Source of the DNA: an uncultured Bacteroidota bacterium | GTDB lineage: Bacteria > Bacteroidota > Bacteroidia > Chitinophagales > Chitinophagaceae | Reading direction: 5' to 3' | Assembly: GCA_903879995.1 (NCBI GenBank) | Contig: CAIRNW010000293.1 | Location: 1-14,138 of the forward strand | DNA length: 14,138 nucleotides | Part shown: in pieces, positions 7,631-14,138 of the stretch | How the letters are laid out: each line of letters starts with the position of its first letter | Numbering within the stretch: the stretch's first letter is position 1 | Notes under the pieces: model-generated | The model's input: the letters and a program-made list of their open reading frames with translations, nothing else | Database searches by the model: none | Told to the model about the DNA's origin: nothing | Position numbers and translations under genes: made by a program

Positions 7631-10600
7631 TTACAGGTCTCTGCCGTGACATTGTTTGAACTTCTTCCCGCTTCCACAGGGACAGGGGTCATTTCTTCCA
7701 ATCTTGGGACCTGCAGTAATGGGTGCTGGCTTATCCTGTTCGTTTGCTGCATAATCCTGACCTGCATTGTCTATTTCCTCTTTGTTAGCACGCATACGGC
7801 TCATATCTGTACGTTGCTGTCTGCCTTCTTTGAGCCCTGCTTCCTGTTGTTGTGCCGGTAGGGTAGCGTGGCAAAGGAAATTGACAATATTGCGGTTGAC
7901 GTCCGCATTCATGTTACGGAACAACTGATAAGCCTCCATTTTATAAATCACCAGCGGATCTTTCTGTTCCAAATAGGCGGTTTGAACACTTTGCTTTAGA
8001 TCGTCCATGGCACGCAAATGTTCTTTCCAATTTTCGTCAATGACCGCCAGCGTAACGGAGCGCTCCAGTGCCTGGGAAAGCTCAACTCCATTTGAATCCA
8101 AGGTTTTTGCCAAATTGGCCAGCACATTATATCCTTTGCGACCATCGGTGAAAGGAACAATTACGTTTTCAATATTAGCGCCCTGTGTCAAACGAATGTT
8201 TTTGAAAACAGGGATTGCCTGCTTTTCTACTTCTTGTTTATGACGCGTGTAGCTTGCAATGGCTTCCTGATAAAGTCGGTCAATTACTTTAGTTTCATCC
8301 GCTTTAAATAATTCTTCTTGTGTAATGGAAGTGTCAAGGCCAAAGTTCAAAATACAGGCCATCTTAAATCCATCGTAGTCCTCTTGTTCGCGGAATGAAG
8401 TAACCAACCCTTCTGCCTGGGCGGAGAAAGCGCTATCAATGTCAAGGGCCAGCCGCTCTCCAAATAAGGCATGGTTACGACGTTTGTAAACAGCATTTCG
8501 TTGCATGTTCATTACATCGTCGTACTCCAATAATCTTTTACGTATCCCAAAGTTATTTTCCTCTACTTTTTTCTGTGCTCGCTGGATGCTATTACTAATC
8601 ATGCTGTGTTGGATCACGTCGCCTTCTTTGTAACCCAGCTTGTCCATCAGTCCTGCAATTCTATCGCTACCAAACATTCGCATTAAATCATCTTCCAGAG
8701 AAACATAGAACTGACTGGAACCCGGATCTCCCTGACGACCCGCACGACCTCGCAATTGTCGGTCAACACGGCGGCTCTCATGTCTTTCTGTGCCAATGAT
8801 GGCTAATCCACCAGCCTCTTTTACACCAGGGCCCAGCTTAATATCCGTACCTCTACCTGCCATATTGGTAGCAATGGTAACAGCACCAGCCAAGCCAGCT
8901 TCAGCCACTACCTGCGCCTCTCTGGCATGTTGCTTGGCATTAAGTACGTTATGTGGGATTTTCTTTTGTTGTAACATCCTTCCTAACAACTCACTGACTT
9001 CAACAGAAGTGGTACCTACCAGACATGGTCGTCCTGCATTTCTTAATGTTTCAATTTCGTCAATGACTGCCTTGAATTTTTCTCGCTTGGTTTTATAAAC
9101 CAAGTCATCGCGGTCGTCGCGAATCATATTCAGATTGGTGGGTATACTAACCACATCTAACTTATAGATACTCCACAATTCAGCAGCTTCCGTTTCCGCT
9201 GTTCCCGTCATCCCTGCTAGCTTGTGATACATTCTGAAATAATTCTGCAGGGTGATGGTGGCATAGGTCTGCGTGGCCGCTTCAATCTTTACATTTTCTT
9301 TTGCTTCCAGGGCTTGATGAAGTCCGTCACTGTAACGACGGCCCTCCATGATACGACCCGTTTGTTCGTCCACAATCTTAATGGCCCCGTCCATGATTAC
9401 ATATTCAACATCTTTAGCAAAAAGCGTGTAAGCTTTTAACAATTGTTGAACCGTATGTATACGATCAGCTTTTTGAGCATACTCGTTTAGCGTGGCTTCT
9501 TTAAGTTGCATTTTTTCTTCTGCACTCGCTTCACTTTTTTCAACTTCAGACAGGCGTATTCCAATATCAGGTAACACAAAAAACTCGGGATCCTCTCCAC
9601 TGCGTGTGATAGCAGCCAAGCCTTTGTCGGTTAGGTCAACTGAATTATTTTTTTCGTCGATGTGAAATAATAATTCTTCATCAACTTGTGGCATGTAACG
9701 TTGCTGGTCCTGTAGGTAATAATTCTCTGCCTTCTGCAGTAACACCTTTATACCTGGTTCACTAAGGTATTTGATAACTGGGCCATACTTGGGTAATCCA
9801 CGATGCGCGCGGAATAGGTAGAGACCACCGGTTTTTGGATCGTCCTGTCCGGCTGTAATTAGTCGTTTAGCTTCATTGAGACAATTACGAACAATTTTTT
9901 CCTGTTCAACTACTAATTGCTGAATACGTGGTTTGTGAACATGATACTGTTGATCATCTCCCTTTGCCACAGGACCTGAAATAATAAGTGGGGTACGTGC
10001 ATCATCAATTAATACGGAGTCCACTTCATCCACCATTGCGTAATGGTGTTTACGCTGCACCATTTCCTCGGGGCTATGAACCATATTATCCCGTAAGTAG
10101 TCAAAACCAAATTCGTTGTTAGTTCCGTAGGTGATATCAGCGGCATAGGCTTTTCTACGCTCCTCAGAATTCGGTTGATGTTTATCGATACAATCTACCG
10201 TTATCCCCAGCCACTCAAAAAGCGGGCCATTCCACTCCTGATCACGCTTGGCCAAATAGTCATTGACCGTCACCAAGTGAACACCTTCGCCGGGTAGTGC
10301 ATTAAGGTAAGCTGGGAGCGTGGAAACAAGTGTTTTACCCTCACCGGTTGCCATCTCTGAAATCTTTCCCTGGTGTAGTACAATACCTCCAATCAGCTGC
10401 ACATCATAGTGAACCATATTCCAAGTAATGGTAGCACCCGCTGCTGTCCAACTGTTCTTAAAAATTGATCGTTCGCCCTCAATGCTAACATAGTCTTTTC
10501 TTACACTAAGTTCTTTATCTAATGTGGTAGCCGTAGCTACGATCTCTTTGTTTTCTTTAAATCTTCTTGCCGTTTCTTTGATTACGGCAAAAGCCTCAGG

Positions 10601-10927
10601 TAATAGCTGTTCAAGCACTACCTCAATTTCTTTATTCCGCTGTTTGCGTAAACGGTCAACTTCCTGGTAAATGGCATCCTTGCCGGTAAGGTCTGCAGGA
10701 GCCAGGTTCTCAGCTGCTTGGTTTTGTGCGGCAATTTGTTCATCAATATCCAGCAGGTGCTTTTTAATACGAGTTCTGAATTCCTCGGTTTTGCCACGTA
10801 ACTGGTCATTACTGAGCTGCTTATACTGAGCAAAAAAGCTGTTTATAGCAGCTACCTGGGGTTGAACTTTTTTGACGTCTTTTTCAGACTTGCTGCCGCC
10901 AAATATTTTGGAGATATATCCAAGCAT
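7631..10927 (-). CDS. secA: Preprotein translocase ATPase SecA
   Basis: The ATP-driven motor that pushes unfolded preproteins through SecYEG. It is 1098 residues from the ATG at 10927, against 901 in E. coli. The start [11 protein letters not shown] matches the family's opening helix; a TTG at 10948 would add seven unrelated residues. Walker A is MATGEGKT (GKT near 197-199), Walker B DEVD near 300-303 with the following [11 protein letters not shown], then GTDIKLG and [22 protein letters not shown] in the second motor domain. The last residues carry the zinc-binding SEC-C motif [13 protein letters not shown]. Compared with E. coli, about 45 residues are inserted before LPEAFAV and a similar length between ARRF and HYDVQL, both in the first nucleotide-binding domain. 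Such insertions are typical of Bacteroidota. It is transcribed alone here, divergent from atpG. Both exported amidohydrolases next door would be Sec clients, which does not imply a specific link. Confidence 0.98.
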   Translation of the reverse strand: MLGYISKIFGGSKSEKDVKKVQPQVAAINSFFAQYKQLSNDQLRGKTEEFRTRIKKHLLDIDEQIAAQNQAAENLAPADLTGKDAIYQEVDRLRKQRNKEIEVVLEQLLPEAFAVIKETARRFKENKEIVATATTLDKELSVRKDYVSIEGERSIFKNSWTAAGATITWNMVHYDVQLIGGIVLHQGKISEMATGEGKTLVSTLPAYLNALPGEGVHLVTVNDYLAKRDQEWNGPLFEWLGITVDCIDKHQPNSEERRKAYAADITYGTNNEFGFDYLRDNMVHSPEEMVQRKHHYAMVDEVDSVLIDDARTPLIISGPVAKGDDQQYHVHKPRIQQLVVEQEKIVRNCLNEAKRLITAGQDDPKTGGLYLFRAHRGLPKYGPVIKYLSEPGIKVLLQKAENYYLQDQQRYMPQVDEELLFHIDEKNNSVDLTDKGLAAITRSGEDPEFFVLPDIGIRLSEVEKSEASAEEKMQLKEATLNEYAQKADRIHTVQQLLKAYTLFAKDVEYVIMDGAIKIVDEQTGRIMEGRRYSDGLHQALEAKENVKIEAATQTYATITLQNYFRMYHKLAGMTGTAETEAAELWSIYKLDVVSIPTNLNMIRDDRDDLVYKTKREKFKAVIDEIETLRNAGRPCLVGTTSVEVSELLGRMLQQKKIPHNVLNAKQHAREAQVVAEAGLAGAVTIATNMAGRGTDIKLGPGVKEAGGLAIIGTERHESRRVDRQLRGRAGRQGDPGSSQFYVSLEDDLMRMFGSDRIAGLMDKLGYKEGDVIQHSMISNSIQRAQKKVEENNFGIRKRLLEYDDVMNMQRNAVYKRRNHALFGERLALDIDSAFSAQAEGLVTSFREQEDYDGFKMACILNFGLDTSITQEELFKADETKVIDRLYQEAIASYTRHKQEVEKQAIPVFKNIRLTQGANIENVIVPFTDGRKGYNVLANLAKTLDSNGVELSQALERSVTLAVIDENWKEHLRAMDDLKQSVQTAYLEQKDPLVIYKMEAYQLFRNMNADVNRNIVNFLCHATLPAQQQEAGLKEGRQQRTDMSRMRANKEEIDNAGQDYAANEQDKPAPITAGPKIGRNDPCPCGSGKKFKQCHGRDL

Positions 10928-10934
10928 AAGGCGG

Positions 10935-10942
10935 CAAATATA
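10935..10942 (-). promoter_or_regulatory. Probable -7 box of the secA promoter
   Basis: The minus strand reads TATATTTG, a full match to the Bacteroidota sigma factor -7 consensus TAnnTTTG. It lies 7 bases before the secA ATG at 10927, so transcription would begin within a few bases of the start codon and give a leaderless or near-leaderless message. No TTTG is present at the usual -33 distance, which lowers confidence. Confidence 0.5.
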
Positions 10943-10957
10943 AGCCAAAAAAAACCC

Positions 10958-10965
10958 TAAATTTG
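10958..10965 (+). promoter_or_regulatory. Probable -7 box of the atpG promoter
   Basis: The plus strand reads TAAATTTG, a full match to the Bacteroidota -7 consensus TAnnTTTG, followed by GCACC as often seen at such sites. It lies 18 bases before the atpG ATG at 10984, implying a leader of about a dozen bases. No -33 TTTG is found at the expected distance. It forms an imperfect mirror (7 of 8 bases) with the secA box 15 bases away. Confidence 0.55.
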
Positions 10966-10983
10966 CACCCCAAACAAGCGTAC

Positions 10984-11865
10984 ATGGCAGGCCAGCTCAA
11001 AGAAGTCAGAAATCGTATAAAATCAGTACAAAGTACCCAGCAGATCACTAAGGCCATGAAAATGGTTAGTGCGGCTAAACTTCGCCGTGCTCAGGATGCT
11101 ATCCTTCAGATGCGTCCCTATGCTCAGAAATTGCAGGACATGCTGTCAAATATTGTGAGTGCCAGTGAGGCAGGGTCTGAAATGGCGTTGGCTGCAGAGC
11201 GTCCAGTTGAGAAAGTTTTACTGATTGTAATCAGCAGCGATCGAGGTTTGGCAGGTGCTTTTAATGCAAACGTGGTGAAATTAACCAAGAGTACAATTGC
11301 TGAGAAATATGCAGATCAGGCCAAAAACGGAAATGTAACCATTTGGAATATTGGCAAGAAGGCCTACGAGAATTTAACCAAGTCCAATTTCAAAACGGAT
11401 GCTACTTTCAAAGACATTTTTCTTCAGCTCAGCTTTGAAAAGGTGCAAGAAGCCGCGGCTGCCGCGCGCCAGGCATTTCTTAATAAGGAATTTGACGTAG
11501 TTGAAATCATCTATAGCCAGTTTAAGAATGCGGCAACACAACGGTTTGTTGCTGAACGCTATTTGCCGATTCCCCGAGCTGAAAAAAAGGAAGGCAGTAC
11601 CCAAGCCGATTTTATCTTTGACCCTGAGAAAAATACACTTGTGGCTGAGTTAATGCCTCGTATTTTGAATACCCAATTGTACAAGGCTGTCCTCGATTCT
11701 AATGCTTCCGAGCACGGTGCGCGCATGACCGCTATGGATAAGGCTAGTGAAAACGCAAACGAAATGTTGCGCTCCTTGAAGATTTCCTATAACCGTGCAA
11801 GACAGGCTGCAATCACCACTGAGTTAACGGAAATTGTGAGTGGCGCCGCTGCATTGCAAGGTTAA
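10984..11865 (+). CDS. atpG: F1Fo ATP synthase gamma subunit
   Basis: The central rotating shaft of F1, linking proton flow through the membrane ring to ATP synthesis in the alpha/beta hexamer. The protein is 293 residues, normal for bacterial gamma. The N-terminal shaft helix carries [20 protein letters not shown] (6-25) and [11 protein letters not shown]. The central Rossmann-like part has [11 protein letters not shown] (84-94). The C-terminal helix ends with [13 protein letters not shown], followed by the conserved [21 protein letters not shown]. The ATG at 10984 begins the conserved [12 protein letters not shown]; a TTG at 10963 would add seven residues and would place the start within the -7 box. 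No atpA or atpD flanks it: upstream is divergent secA and downstream is scpB after 63 bases. It ends in tandem TAA stops. Confidence 0.97.
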   Translation: MAGQLKEVRNRIKSVQSTQQITKAMKMVSAAKLRRAQDAILQMRPYAQKLQDMLSNIVSASEAGSEMALAAERPVEKVLLIVISSDRGLAGAFNANVVKLTKSTIAEKYADQAKNGNVTIWNIGKKAYENLTKSNFKTDATFKDIFLQLSFEKVQEAAAAARQAFLNKEFDVVEIIYSQFKNAATQRFVAERYLPIPRAEKKEGSTQADFIFDPEKNTLVAELMPRILNTQLYKAVLDSNASEHGARMTAMDKASENANEMLRSLKISYNRARQAAITTELTEIVSGAAALQG

Positions 11866-11928
11866 TAAGACTGTGTACAATTTTCTCTCAGTCCTATTTC
11901 CCTTATTTGTATTTTCAAGTCTCCAACC

Positions 11929-12555
11929 ATGCCTGAAATTTCAACCTTATTGCCTCATATTGAGGCCCTGATATTTGCAAGTGACCGTCCGTTGACTACA
12001 CTCGAGCTGACGGATTACGTAAACAATGCCCTTGGATTCTTAGAGGATCGAGCAACCCTTGACCAGGTTGAGGCGGCCTTGAATGGAATTACTGAAAAGT
12101 ATTCATCTGACTTTTACCCGTTTGAAGTGGTACAGAGTGGTGGAGGTTGGCAGTTTCTTTCCAAGAAGGAATATCATCGCACAATCGCTCAGATCAATGG
12201 AGATAAGTTTTTAAAAAGACTTACTACTGCTTCATTGGAAACACTGGCAATTATTGCATACAAGCAACCGGTTACTAAAGGTGAGATTGAAGCTATTCGC
12301 GGAGTAAGCTCAGACTATGCCGTTCAAAAATTATTGGAGAAGGAATTGATTGTAATTGCAGGTCGTAACGAAAAGTTGCCCGGTCATCCCTTGGTGTATG
12401 CAACCTCCAGAAGCTTTATGGATTATTTTGGCATCAATTCATCAGATGATCTTCCAAAAATTCGTGAAGTGCTTGCAGAGCAATTGATTGCTCCCACTTA
12501 CGTTCAAGATGAGGTAATAACTGAGTTACCTGCTAGTGAAAGCCAGGAAGATTGA
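11929..12555 (+). CDS. scpB: Segregation and condensation protein B
   Basis: A partner of ScpA and SMC in the bacterial condensin complex that compacts and separates chromosomes. The 208-residue protein has the two winged-helix layout of ScpB. The first domain (about 5-85) opens with HIEALIFASDRPL. The second (about 95-170) holds the family signature LETLAIIAYKQPVT (103-116), followed by KGEIEAIRGV and then LPGHPLVYATS. A short acidic tail ends the protein. The start at 11929 gives the canonical N-terminus. scpA is not adjacent in this window. The gene follows atpG by 63 bases, a gap that has no clear terminator, and precedes lysA by 18 bases. Confidence 0.95.
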   Translation: MPEISTLLPHIEALIFASDRPLTTLELTDYVNNALGFLEDRATLDQVEAALNGITEKYSSDFYPFEVVQSGGGWQFLSKKEYHRTIAQINGDKFLKRLTTASLETLAIIAYKQPVTKGEIEAIRGVSSDYAVQKLLEKELIVIAGRNEKLPGHPLVYATSRSFMDYFGINSSDDLPKIREVLAEQLIAPTYVQDEVITELPASESQED

Positions 12556-12561
12556 TCTTGT

Positions 12562-12569
12562 TATCTTCG
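12562..12569 (+). promoter_or_regulatory. Possible -7 box ahead of lysA
   Basis: TATCTTCG lies in the 18-base gap between scpB and lysA, matching TAnnTTTG at all but one defined position. It ends 4 bases before the lysA ATG, so any message from here would be almost leaderless. There is no clear -33 element. A single mismatch in a short AT-rich motif can occur by chance, so this is tentative; lysA may simply be read with scpB. Confidence 0.3.
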
Positions 12570-12573
12570 TCTC

Positions 12574-13785
12574 ATGTTTCCTCGCACTGAATCAGCTATA
12601 CTAATTGAAGCGGCCCGACAATACGGCACTCCACTTTATTTCTATCACGCGGAGCGAATTCAGTATCAATATGAAAGTTTAAAGCAAGCTTTTTCAAGTT
12701 GGGATGTTCGTTTTTTTTATGCGGCCAAAGCGCTTACTAATCTTCACATCTTACAATATATTCATTCCTTAGGCTGCTCAGTAGATTGTAGTTCCATTAA
12801 CGAAATCAAGATTGCGCGAAAGGCGGGGATACCCAGTGATAGAATATTATATACGTCCAATAGTATAAATTTTTCTGAAATTGAAGAAGCGGTTTTGCAG
12901 GGGGCATTTGTGAATGTAGATAGTTTGTCTGCCCTTGAAAAATTTGGAAAGCGGTTCGGTAATTCATATCCGGTAGGGATACGCCTTCGTCCTAATATCA
13001 TGGCAGGAGGTAATCTGAAAATTTCAACCGGTCATGCTGCTAGTAAGTTTGGAATACCAGTAGAACAGTTAGAACAAGTACACGCACTAGTTTCCTCCTA
13101 CAACATTCAAGTTCGCACATTACATATTCACACTGGGAGCGAGATCAAGGACGCAGCGATCTTTGTACAAGGGGTTCATCTCTTATTGAACTTAGTTGCT
13201 GATTTTCCGGATGTACGTGTTATTGATTTGGGAGGTGGATTTAAAGTGCCATACCAACCAGGCGAAAAAGGAACAGATATCCACGCGGTTGGCAAAGAAG
13301 TGGCAACACTATTTTCATCCTTTGAACAAAAAACCGGCCGTAAGCTGCAAGTGTGGTTTGAGCCTGGGAAATATATGGTTTGCGAAGCTGGCTATTTGTT
13401 AACTACCGTGAATGTGATCAAGGAAAATGAGGCCTTGACTTTTGCAGGCGTTGATACTGGGCTAAATCAATTGATACGTCCCATGTTCTATGAGGCGTAT
13501 CATCATATCGAGAACTTGACCAATCCTGCAGCTTCTGTCAAAACCTATCAGATTGTTGGAAATATTTGCGAGACGGATACCTTAGGCGCAGACCGGGAAC
13601 TACCTACGATCCGTGAAGGAGATTTGTTGTCCATACAAAATGCAGGGGCTTATGGGTTTGAAATGGCTTCTCAGTATAATGCAAGATTTCGACCAGCTGA
13701 AGTATTCTATAAGGAGGGCGCTTTGCAGCTAATTCGTAGACGAGAGACCTTAGATGATTTATTACTAACACAGGAAGGATTATAA
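12574..13785 (+). CDS. lysA: Diaminopimelate decarboxylase
   Basis: A PLP enzyme that decarboxylates meso-diaminopimelate to L-lysine, the last step of lysine synthesis; fold type III (alanine-racemase barrel plus beta domain). It is 403 residues. The PLP lysine is K52 in FYAAKAL. The barrel has KISTG...SKFGI (149-161), HTGSE (186-190) and the phosphate-binding DLGGGF (218-223). EPGK (263-266) replaces the commoner EPGR. The beta domain supplies the substrate-side cysteine C332 in NICETD, and NAGAYGFEMASQYN (357 on) closes the active site. The HTGSE form (rather than HIGSQ) and RLRP in place of RVNP point to the variant usual in Bacteroidota. Other basic-amino-acid decarboxylases of this fold, such as carboxynorspermidine decarboxylase, are less likely given the CETD and AGAYG motifs. 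It starts 18 bases after scpB; the next gene starts 5 bases after its stop. Confidence 0.93.
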   Translation: MFPRTESAILIEAARQYGTPLYFYHAERIQYQYESLKQAFSSWDVRFFYAAKALTNLHILQYIHSLGCSVDCSSINEIKIARKAGIPSDRILYTSNSINFSEIEEAVLQGAFVNVDSLSALEKFGKRFGNSYPVGIRLRPNIMAGGNLKISTGHAASKFGIPVEQLEQVHALVSSYNIQVRTLHIHTGSEIKDAAIFVQGVHLLLNLVADFPDVRVIDLGGGFKVPYQPGEKGTDIHAVGKEVATLFSSFEQKTGRKLQVWFEPGKYMVCEAGYLLTTVNVIKENEALTFAGVDTGLNQLIRPMFYEAYHHIENLTNPAASVKTYQIVGNICETDTLGADRELPTIREGDLLSIQNAGAYGFEMASQYNARFRPAEVFYKEGALQLIRRRETLDDLLLTQEGL

Positions 13786-13790
13786 ATAAT

Positions 13791-14138
13791 ATGGAAGCTT
13801 TTTTTAAATTAATTCGTAATCCTTTTTTATTTCGGTTCTTTTTATTGACTCGTCTGCCTGCTGCTTTTTTAGCCGGTATTCGGTTGGAGTTAATTACACC
13901 TGAGCGTGCCGTTGTAAAATTGCGGTACCAGTTCTTGACAAAAAATCCTTTTCGATCTACCTATTTTGCATGTTTAGGAATGGCTGCAGAAATGAGCACA
14001 GGTCTTTTGGCTATGGCGTATTTATACAAGCGTAAACCTCCCATCTCTATGTTGGTGGTACGTATCGAAAGCCAATTTTTCAAAAAAGCAACAGGCATAA
14101 CTCGGTTCACCTGCGAGCAAGGTCAAGCATTAGCGTCA
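13791..14138 (+). CDS. DUF4442 family hotdog-type protein, cut at its 3' end by the window edge
   Basis: The first 116 residues are open to the right edge, starting at the ATG at 13791, 5 bases after lysA. The hydrophobic, basic N-terminus with NPFLFRFFLLTRLPAAFLAG (10-29) and the conserved block NPFRSTYFA (52-60) followed by CLGMAAEMSTG (61-71) are typical of DUF4442, a family related to acyl-CoA thioesterases and PaaI-like hotdog proteins. The AAEMSTG segment sits where the long central hotdog helix is expected. The family's role is not established; acyl-CoA or acyl-carrier hydrolysis is inferred from the fold. Tight spacing suggests cotranscription with lysA, though nothing in the sequence links it to lysine synthesis. 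Confidence 0.85.
   Translation, partial: MEAFFKLIRNPFLFRFFLLTRLPAAFLAGIRLELITPERAVVKLRYQFLTKNPFRSTYFACLGMAAEMSTGLLAMAYLYKRKPPISMLVVRIESQFFKKATGITRFTCEQGQALAS

Noticed and set aside
8790..9098. Open frame of 102 codons on the plus strand
   Set aside because: It is antisense to the SecA second motor domain, one of the most conserved parts of the window.
11869..11893. GACTG/CAGTC inverted repeat after atpG as a terminator
   Set aside because: The stem is only 5 bp with a 15-base loop and no T-run directly after it, so it is within chance expectation.
1..14138. Search for CRISPR arrays, tRNA/rRNA genes, insertion sequences, toxin-antitoxin pairs or defence genes
   Set aside because: No direct repeat arrays, cloverleaf-like segments, transposase motifs or terminal inverted repeats were seen, and coding sequence fills almost the whole window.

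Overview
The window looks like chromosomal DNA of a Bacteroidota bacterium, most likely Chitinophagaceae or a close relative. The reasons are the enlarged SecA (about 1100 residues) with Bacteroidota-type insertions, -7 promoter boxes matching TAnnTTTG, starts without Shine-Dalgarno sequences, the LysA variant with an HTGSE motif, and a DUF4442 hotdog-type protein. The taxonomic placement is inferred from family resemblance, not from a search. There are ten protein-coding genes, two of them cut by the window edges. I see no RNA genes, insertion sequences, CRISPR arrays or other mobile DNA, and no gene-free stretch longer than 86 bases.

Left block, minus strand (1-3023): a compact three-gene operon reading deoC (deoxyribose-phosphate aldolase), a complete NAD(P)-dependent aldehyde dehydrogenase, and a second aldehyde-dehydrogenase-fold protein that runs off the left edge. 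The first enzyme releases acetaldehyde and glyceraldehyde-3-phosphate, and the second could oxidise the aldehyde. The third looks degenerate in its cofactor site and may be a non-catalytic partner.

Middle block, plus strand (3110-7630): two exported proteins of the amidohydrolase / imidazolonepropionase-like superfamily. The first is a 1050-residue double-domain protein whose N-terminal copy has lost its metal ligands, whose C-terminal copy keeps them, and which ends in a histidine-rich tail. The second is a 447-residue single-domain protein that has also lost its HxH motif. Three related folds with one intact active site suggest an exported complex.

Right block: secA on the minus strand (7631-10927) ends directly against the second amidohydrolase. 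It is divergent from atpG (10984-11865), and two mirrored -7 boxes lie in the 56-base spacer. atpG is followed on the same strand by scpB (chromosome segregation), lysA (diaminopimelate decarboxylase) and a 3'-truncated DUF4442 gene. This block is ordinary housekeeping content. The notable point is that atpG is separate from the other ATP synthase genes within this window.

I did not find a clearly new system such as a defence island, CRISPR array, retron or biosynthetic cluster. The best candidates for a second look are the paired active/degenerate aldehyde dehydrogenases behind deoC and the mostly degenerate amidohydrolase set.
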